Assembly (NCBI RefSeq): GCF_000702205.1
Contig: NZ_JNKW01000015.1
Coordinates: 1-46,238, forward strand
DNA length: 46,238 nucleotides
Source of the DNA: Lachnospira multipara LB2003
GTDB lineage: Bacteria > Bacillota > Clostridia > Lachnospirales > Lachnospiraceae
Direction of reading: 5' to 3'
Below, in pieces: positions 41,398 through 46,238 of this stretch. The position numbers were made by a program, and so were the translations under genes. The notes under the pieces were generated by a model. It had not been told where the DNA came from. It was given only the letters and a program-made list of their open reading frames with translations, and made no database searches. Positions within the stretch are counted from its first letter, which is position 1; every line of letters begins with the position of its first letter.

Positions 41398-43170
41398 ATG
41401 AATTTAAAGGAATTTTTAAAGGATAATAGCCTTATTATGGATGGGGCTTTTGGCACTTATTATAACAGCTTATATGATAATGATGAATTGCCAGAAATTG
41501 CCAATATTCATAATAAAGAAAGGGTTATAAATATCCATAGGGAGTATATTAGGGCAGGTGCCAAACTTATTAGAACCAATACATTTGCAAGTAATAGTGT
41601 TTCTCTAGAATGTGATTTAAATGAGCTTAAGACTAATATTGTAAATGCCATAAATCTAGCTAAAATAGCAGTAGAAAAATCAAGAAAAGAAGGATTTGCA
41701 GATACTTTTATTGCAGCATCAATTGGTCCAATTCCCTTTGAGGATTTGTCTGATAGAGAGGCAATAGAAAAGGAGTATTTGTTTATTGCTAAGACCTTTG
41801 TAGAAAATGGTGTTAAGATTTTTGATTTTGAGACTTTTGATACCCTAGAGTATATAAAAGAGACTATTGATTATTTAAAGGACTACGGGGAAATAATGCT
41901 TTCTTTTTGTGTTAATCAATATGGATATAGTAATGCCGGACTTTCAGCTAAAAAGCTTTGTATGGATGCAGCAAAGTTAGAGGGTGTTGTGGCTACTGGT
42001 TTTAATTGTGGTGTGGGTCCTGGACATTTAACAGCAATTATATCTAAGATTTTTGAAAGTGTATCTATTCCTATTATGGCTTTGCCAAATGTTGGTTACC
42101 CTTCTAATGTAAGTGGAAGAATGGTTTTTGCTAATAAAAATGTGTCATATTATGCTGATAAGATGCAGGAAATTCTAAAAGAGGGTGCTAGCATTATAGG
42201 TGGTTGTTGTGGTACTTCCCCTAAACATATTGAGGCTCTAACAAAATTAGAATTTTTTAAACCAAGAAAAATAAATAAAACTGATATAGATGATAATACA
42301 GCTACTGTATCTAATAAGTCAGCCTTTTATTATAATAAGACAAGAAAATTAATTGCTGTTGAGTTAGCGCCTCCATTTGATGGGGATGATGAGAAAATAC
42401 TAGCTTCAGCTTTCGCCCTTAAGGAAAAATGCGTTGATGTTCTTACCTTTCCAGATTCACCATCAGGAAGAACAAGAACTGATTCTATTCTTATGGCAAG
42501 TAAGATAAATAGAGAGACAGGAATGTGTGTAATGCCCCATGTGTGCTGCAGAGATAAGAATGCAATTGCAATTCGTTCTCAGCTACTTGGAAGCTATATT
42601 AATGATATTAAGAATTTTCTTGTTATTACAGGAGATCCAATTCCATCAGTTGTAAGATCAAGCGTAAAATCCGTGTTTAACTTTGATTCCGTTGGCTTTA
42701 TGAATATTATAAAGGATATGAATGAGAATCAATTTAAAGATAGTGCTATGGTTTACGGTGGTGCAATTAATCAGGGAAGAAGTAACTTTAACGTGGAATT
42801 ACAAAGAGTTATAAAAAAGGTTGAGGCAGGAGCAACATTTTTCTTTACACAGCCAATTTTTTCTGATGAAGATGTTAATAGACTAGAAATTATAAAAAAA
42901 GAGGTGGGTAAAGAAGTAAAGATTTTAGCTGGAATTATGCCTTTTGTAAGTTTAAAAAATGCCACATTTATGAAAAATGAAATGGCAGGAATAAACGTAG
43001 GGGATAATGTGCTTCAAAGATATAGAGAAGATATGACTAAAGAAGAAGGGGAAAGAGTAGGTATAGAAATAGCTAGGGAAATGATTGATAAAACTAAGAA
43101 TTTTGTTGATGGCTACTATTTTAGCTTCCCATTTAACAGGGTATATTTGCTTGACGAAATTCTAAAATAA
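41398..43170 (+). CDS. Homocysteine S-methyltransferase / methylene-THF reductase fusion
   Basis: A 590-residue bifunctional protein like Bacillus YitJ. Residues 1-285 form the homocysteine methyltransferase barrel (D-G-A-F-G-T-Y, N-T-F-A-S-N-S; zinc ligands in G-F-N-C-G-V-G-P and G-G-C-C-G-T-S-P). Residues about 315-590 are a MetF-like reductase (V-E-L-A-P-P-F-D-G, L-V-I-T-G-D-P, F-F-T-Q-P-I-F). It would make methyl-THF and methylate homocysteine. The cobalamin-binding domains of MetH are absent, so a separate B12 protein or another methyl donor is needed. It is monocistronic. Confidence 0.92.
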   Translation: MNLKEFLKDNSLIMDGAFGTYYNSLYDNDELPEIANIHNKERVINIHREYIRAGAKLIRTNTFASNSVSLECDLNELKTNIVNAINLAKIAVEKSRKEGFADTFIAASIGPIPFEDLSDREAIEKEYLFIAKTFVENGVKIFDFETFDTLEYIKETIDYLKDYGEIMLSFCVNQYGYSNAGLSAKKLCMDAAKLEGVVATGFNCGVGPGHLTAIISKIFESVSIPIMALPNVGYPSNVSGRMVFANKNVSYYADKMQEILKEGASIIGGCCGTSPKHIEALTKLEFFKPRKINKTDIDDNTATVSNKSAFYYNKTRKLIAVELAPPFDGDDEKILASAFALKEKCVDVLTFPDSPSGRTRTDSILMASKINRETGMCVMPHVCCRDKNAIAIRSQLLGSYINDIKNFLVITGDPIPSVVRSSVKSVFNFDSVGFMNIIKDMNENQFKDSAMVYGGAINQGRSNFNVELQRVIKKVEAGATFFFTQPIFSDEDVNRLEIIKKEVGKEVKILAGIMPFVSLKNATFMKNEMAGINVGDNVLQRYREDMTKEEGERVGIEIAREMIDKTKNFVDGYYFSFPFNRVYLLDEILK

Positions 43171-43217
43171 AATGTACAAAAACGCAGTAATAGTGTGGGT
43201 TTGAGACAGCCTATAAA

Positions 43218-43246
43218 TTGACTAATACAATTAGTTATGATATAAT
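43218..43246 (+). promoter_or_regulatory. Near-consensus promoter
   Basis: TTGACT, 17 bases, TATAAT. It is one of the best sigma-A promoters in the window and starts a roughly 140-base leader with a small hairpin near 43331-43352 (GGCAG/CTGCTC). Confidence 0.8.
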
Positions 43247-43394
43247 GTGTAAACGTTTATGAGTGAGTTTAATTCTTTCTCCCAAAAAGAACATAGTATA
43301 TATAATACCCAATTATATATACATTTTTAGAGGGCAGTCTTTATCTGCTCTTATAAAAATTGCGCTTTTTTGCGTGTCGGAGGTTAAAGTTTTT

Positions 43395-43568
43395 ATGAAG
43401 ATGGATGAGACCCAGGTTAAACATTTTATAATTACCGAAAGAAGAAGGGGTACAACCATTGAAGAATTAGTATTTATTCTTCATGACAATGGAGTCCCAG
43501 ATTATGAAATATCGAACTTTTTAGACCTATCAATAAGATATGTTGAAGAAGTATTAAGCGATGGTTAA
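43395..43568 (+). CDS. 57-residue protein with HTH-like helices
   Basis: The frame is open from 43263, but only the part from ATG 43395 has an RBS (GGAGG, eleven bases upstream), giving 57 residues. The middle and end (T-I-E-E-L-V-F-I-L-H and E-I-S-N-F-L-D-L-S-I-R-Y-V-E-E-V-L) look like a small helix-turn-helix of the kind found in regulators. I do not recognise the family. It is followed after 50 bases by a membrane protein gene and may be co-transcribed with it. Confidence 0.6.
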   Translation: MKMDETQVKHFIITERRRGTTIEELVFILHDNGVPDYEISNFLDLSIRYVEEVLSDG

Positions 43569-43618
43569 TATCTTTGACTTCATGATATAGTAGGCATTTA
43601 TATAAAAGTGAGGTATTT

Positions 43619-44020
43619 ATGGAAATTAAAAAAATATCTATAACATCAGAAGAATCTAAAAGCTATCACAATATTATTGGCAGATTTAAAGCATTAAATT
43701 TAGTTGACTGGATAAAGGCTTATATAGTTTCTGTTTTATACACAGTAGTTATATGCGCAGCTTTTTATTTCCTTGTGAAAGAAAGTGCTATATATATGTG
43801 GCTTTTTGTACCAGTTTGGTGTAAGATAGTGATGTTTTTGGTTCTTTTATTAATTGCAGCTATTCAGCGTTCAGGCAATAAGCAGATAGCGCAGTTACTT
43901 AACAAATATTTTATTAATGACCTTAAGGAAGAATTAATTACTGGAAAGATTCAGCTTAAGAAAGTTAAGGTTGTTAAGGATAAAATATTAGTTTACTATA
44001 GAAAAGATAATTTAGATTAA
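43619..44020 (+). CDS. Two-helix membrane protein of unknown function
   Basis: A 133-residue protein with a soluble N-terminus (1-30), two hydrophobic segments (about 37-53 and 61-81) and a basic cytoplasmic tail rich in Lys. I do not recognise the family; similar small proteins occur beside housekeeping genes in clostridia. GAGG lies before the ATG. It shares a promoter with the 57-residue protein and is followed by a terminator. Confidence 0.65.
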   Translation: MEIKKISITSEESKSYHNIIGRFKALNLVDWIKAYIVSVLYTVVICAAFYFLVKESAIYMWLFVPVWCKIVMFLVLLLIAAIQRSGNKQIAQLLNKYFINDLKEELITGKIQLKKVKVVKDKILVYYRKDNLD

Positions 44021-44033
44021 ATTAGATTAAACC

Positions 44034-44068
44034 AAAAAGTGCGTGACATTTTCTGTCCGCACTTTTTG
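44034..44068 (+). terminator. Rho-independent terminator
   Basis: AAAAAGTGCG pairs perfectly with CGCACTTTTT, with a 14-base loop. Confidence 0.85.
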
Positions 44069-44095
44069 CGTGAAATAAAAAGAGGCATTTGTAAT

Positions 44096-44887
44096 ATGAA
44101 GATTGGTATCTTTGATTCAGGAATTGGCGGTTTATCTACCCTCCATCAAGCTATGATAACATTACCAGAGGTAGATTATTGTTTTTATGCAGATACAGAT
44201 CATGTTCCTTATGGTGAAAGAACTGTAGAGGAAATAAGAGGATTTGTAGATCATGCAGTAGGATTTTTAGTGGATAAGGGATGTGAAGCAATTTGTTTAG
44301 CATGTAATACAGCTACTTCAGCAGCAATTACTATGGTTAGACAAAAATATGGCATTCCAGTAATTGGAATTGAACCTGCAGTTAAGCCCGCTATTGCCCA
44401 TTGTAAGGACAAGAGAGTACTTGTAATTGCAACTCCTGTTACAGCTAAAGAGCCTAAATTACATAATCTTGTTATGAAATATGATTATGATCATAAAGTA
44501 GACATTGTTCCAATGCCTGGTTTAGTTAGACTTGCCCAAGATGGTATTTTTACAGGAGATAAGGTTTTAAATTATATACACAAAGCATTTGCAGATTTAA
44601 ATTTATCTGATTATTCAGAATTGGTGCTAGGTTGCACACATTTTAATTATTTTAAAGATACATTTGCTAAGATTTTTCCTGATGATGTGGAAATTATAGA
44701 TGGTAACTTAGGGGTTGCTAAGAATCTAAGGAATACAATTATTAATACAGGTCTTATAACTGAAGAGGAACTTAAAGGAAGAGGCAGCGTTACGTATTAT
44801 TATTCAGATCGTAAGATCGAAGATAAAGATGAATTAGAGTACATTAAAGCACTTCACCAAAGATTAGAATTAATGCTAAAGTTATAA
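44096..44887 (+). CDS. murI: Glutamate racemase
   Basis: Makes D-glutamate for peptidoglycan. The 263-residue sequence starts M-K-I-G-I-F-D-S-G-I-G-G; the two catalytic cysteines are in A-C-N-T-A-T-S (about residue 72) and G-C-T-H-F (about residue 182). An in-frame start further upstream would lie in the terminator hairpin, so I take ATG 44096 behind AGAGG. The FliB-like gene follows after 16 bases. Confidence 0.95.
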   Translation: MKIGIFDSGIGGLSTLHQAMITLPEVDYCFYADTDHVPYGERTVEEIRGFVDHAVGFLVDKGCEAICLACNTATSAAITMVRQKYGIPVIGIEPAVKPAIAHCKDKRVLVIATPVTAKEPKLHNLVMKYDYDHKVDIVPMPGLVRLAQDGIFTGDKVLNYIHKAFADLNLSDYSELVLGCTHFNYFKDTFAKIFPDDVEIIDGNLGVAKNLRNTIINTGLITEEELKGRGSVTYYYSDRKIEDKDELEYIKALHQRLELMLKL

Positions 44888-44903
44888 GAAAAGGATATTT
44901 AAT

Positions 44904-46091
44904 ATGAGATTTAGGGTTCCATTTTATTATAATGATTTTCATTGCATAACAGATAAATGTAATGATAATTGTTGCGTAGGTGGATGGGAGATAGGTATTG
45001 ATAAAGAGACATATGATAAATATATGAATCTTGAAGGAGAATTAGGAGAGGCTATAAGAAATAGCATTACTAAGAATGAAGATGGAGATTATTGTTTTAA
45101 ATTAAACAACGGACAATGTCCACATTTGCTTGATTCTGGATTATGTAGAGTTCATAGTGAACTAGGAGAAGATCATTTAGGTGTGGTTTGCTCACAGTTC
45201 CCAAGATATACAGAATATTTTGGAAATATTAAAGAGACAGGTATTGGTCTTGCTTGTGAAGAAGCTGCAAGAATTATTCTTTCTGCAACTGATGATTTTT
45301 CTTTAGTTACTAGTGAAATTGAGGAAGAGCCTGTGGAAGATAGTGAATATGATGAGACTTATGCTAATGCAATTTTTAATGCTAGAGATAAGATAATGCA
45401 TATTCTTGATATGAAGGAGCTATCTATTCATGAAAGGCTTGCAATTATTCTAGAATTATCAGATAGAATGCAGCAGTTTATTAATGACGATGACTACGAA
45501 GGTTTAGAAGAGTCAATTAAATGTTTTGATAAGGGCGATATTGAGAGCTTATTATTATCAATTAATACAATTTATGAAGATGGTGGATATGATTCATTAA
45601 CACAGACAGAGGGCATTAGAAATATTATTTATGCCTATGAAGATATGGAAGTGTTAAATGATGAATGGGAGAAAGACATTCAGGATGTTGTCTTTAAATT
45701 CCATGAAAGTCTTTCAGAAGATGAATACTTTATATATGATACAAGTTTCTTCTCACATTTAAAGGGAAGAATGGATGAATATAAAAATCTTTTGGAATAT
45801 TTTGTCTTTAGATATTTTGCTAAGGCAATTTATGATCACGATGTATTAAGTAAGGCTAAGATGCTTGTTACTCATTTCTTTATTATCAAGGAAATGGACA
45901 TGGCTAAATGGATTGATAAGGGAAGAAATTTCACATTCCAGGATCAATTAGATGTAATTCATGTCTTCTCAAGACAGGTTGAATATTCAGAAGATAATAT
46001 GGAAATATTATATGATGCATATATTTTTGATGAGATTTTTACTAAGGAGAACCTTATGGGTCTTCTATGGATTGATAGAATTTCATTGTAA
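44904..46091 (+). CDS. fliB-like: FliB-like flagellin lysine-N-methylase
   Basis: A 395-residue protein with the Cys-rich N-terminus of the FliB family: C-N-D-N-C-C-V-G-G-W (about 19-28), then C-P-H-L-L...G-L-C-R-V-H-S-E-L-G and V-C-S-Q-F-P-R. In Salmonella, FliB methylates lysines of flagellin; the cluster-binding pattern also resembles YkgJ-type proteins. No flagellar gene is in the window, so the target is open. AAGG precedes the ATG; it lies in an operon with murI. Confidence 0.83.
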   Translation: MRFRVPFYYNDFHCITDKCNDNCCVGGWEIGIDKETYDKYMNLEGELGEAIRNSITKNEDGDYCFKLNNGQCPHLLDSGLCRVHSELGEDHLGVVCSQFPRYTEYFGNIKETGIGLACEEAARIILSATDDFSLVTSEIEEEPVEDSEYDETYANAIFNARDKIMHILDMKELSIHERLAIILELSDRMQQFINDDDYEGLEESIKCFDKGDIESLLLSINTIYEDGGYDSLTQTEGIRNIIYAYEDMEVLNDEWEKDIQDVVFKFHESLSEDEYFIYDTSFFSHLKGRMDEYKNLLEYFVFRYFAKAIYDHDVLSKAKMLVTHFFIIKEMDMAKWIDKGRNFTFQDQLDVIHVFSRQVEYSEDNMEILYDAYIFDEIFTKENLMGLLWIDRISL

Positions 46092-46113
46092 TTAATAATT
46101 AATAATAAATAAT

Positions 46114-46148
46114 AAATGGCTCTCACATATTATGTGAGTGCCATTTTT
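46114..46148 (+). terminator. Terminator of murI/fliB-like operon
   Basis: AATGGC-T-CTCACAT pairs with ATGTGAG-T-GCCATT around ATT and is followed by a T-run. The group II intron starts four bases further on. Confidence 0.88.
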
Positions 46149-46151
46149 AAT

Positions 46152-46238
46152 GTGCGCCTTGCGGCGCACGTTTCTAATGGGTGAAAGTCCCTAATCCGCC
46201 CTAGTAGTGGGAAGGATACAGCCAAGACCAAGGGTGTC
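46152..46238 (+). mobile_element. Group II intron 5' end (domain I start), cut by window edge
   Basis: It starts GTGCG, the group II 5' consensus, with hairpin GTGCGCC/GGCGCAC. GGGTGAAAGTCCC and GCCAAGACCAAGGGTGTC follow, which are familiar domain I blocks of bacterial group II introns. Its place just past a terminator stem fits the known target preference of some intron classes. The rest lies beyond the window. Confidence 0.8.

Noticed and set aside
43263-43394. N-terminal 44 residues of the longer 101-codon frame
   Set aside because: No RBS, odd hydrophobic composition, and it begins only about 17 bases after the -10 box; the GGAGG site supports ATG 43395.

Overview
The window is low-GC DNA from a clostridial Firmicute, most likely of the Lachnospiraceae type. 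The evidence is strong AGGAGG-type ribosome binding sites, T-box leaders on trp and valS, a CIRCE operator on htpG, a CarD-family protein, DUF5721- and DUF6465-like proteins, a MscL with a zinc-ribbon tail, and a GHKL/LytTR two-component pair. No rRNA, CRISPR array, phage or plasmid genes were seen. One tRNA (Thr, CGU anticodon) is present. Both ends are pieces of group II introns: the 3' end (maturase C-terminus plus domains V/VI) at 2-309 and the 5' end of an intron at 46152-46238. The window therefore probably stops where a multicopy intron broke the assembly.

Layout. 1-350: intron remnant and terminator. 355-3317: signal peptidase I and HtpG (minus strand), with a perfect CIRCE site upstream of htpG. 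3433-5889: LytTR response regulator, AgrC-like GHKL kinase, a 17-residue amphipathic peptide gene and about 260 bases of structured non-coding tail. 5890-8580 (minus): DUF5721-like protein, PflX-like radical SAM protein, a structured repeat element, tRNA-Thr and a DHH phosphoesterase. 8825-13667: operon of a GPH-type sugar symporter, a GlgX-like GH13 protein that has lost all its catalytic residues, a TPR protein and a HAD phosphatase. 14791-20585: T-box-controlled trpEGCFBA, lacking trpD. 20860-23619: variant HPr, a protein with a histone-H1-like tail, CarD-family protein and MATE exporter. 23638-27592: palindrome-controlled FAD/Fe-S oxidoreductase, a HypA homologue and a GNAT acetyltransferase. 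27594-30671: leader RNA and thiSGHE, lacking thiF. 30773-33254: Ldh2-type dehydrogenase (minus) and a secreted SGNH hydrolase. 33361-39598: T-box, valS, a small PAS protein, nadE and a membrane-anchored SurA/PrsA-like protein. 39691-46091: HAD phosphatase, mscL, a second copy of the structured element, a homocysteine methyltransferase/MTHFR fusion, two small hypothetical proteins, murI and a FliB-like lysine methylase.

Most of the window is housekeeping and amino-acid or cofactor metabolism. The parts that stand out are: (i) the kinase/regulator/17-residue peptide unit, which resembles an agr system but has no AgrB or AgrD; (ii) a two-hairpin RNA or DNA element present twice with compensatory base changes; (iii) a pseudo-glycosidase conserved in an intact operon; (iv) an 18-bp palindrome just downstream of the -10 box of the FAD/Fe-S oxidoreductase promoter; (v) a pseudoknot-plus-terminator leader in front of thiS. 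All assignments come from reading motifs by eye; no database search was run.
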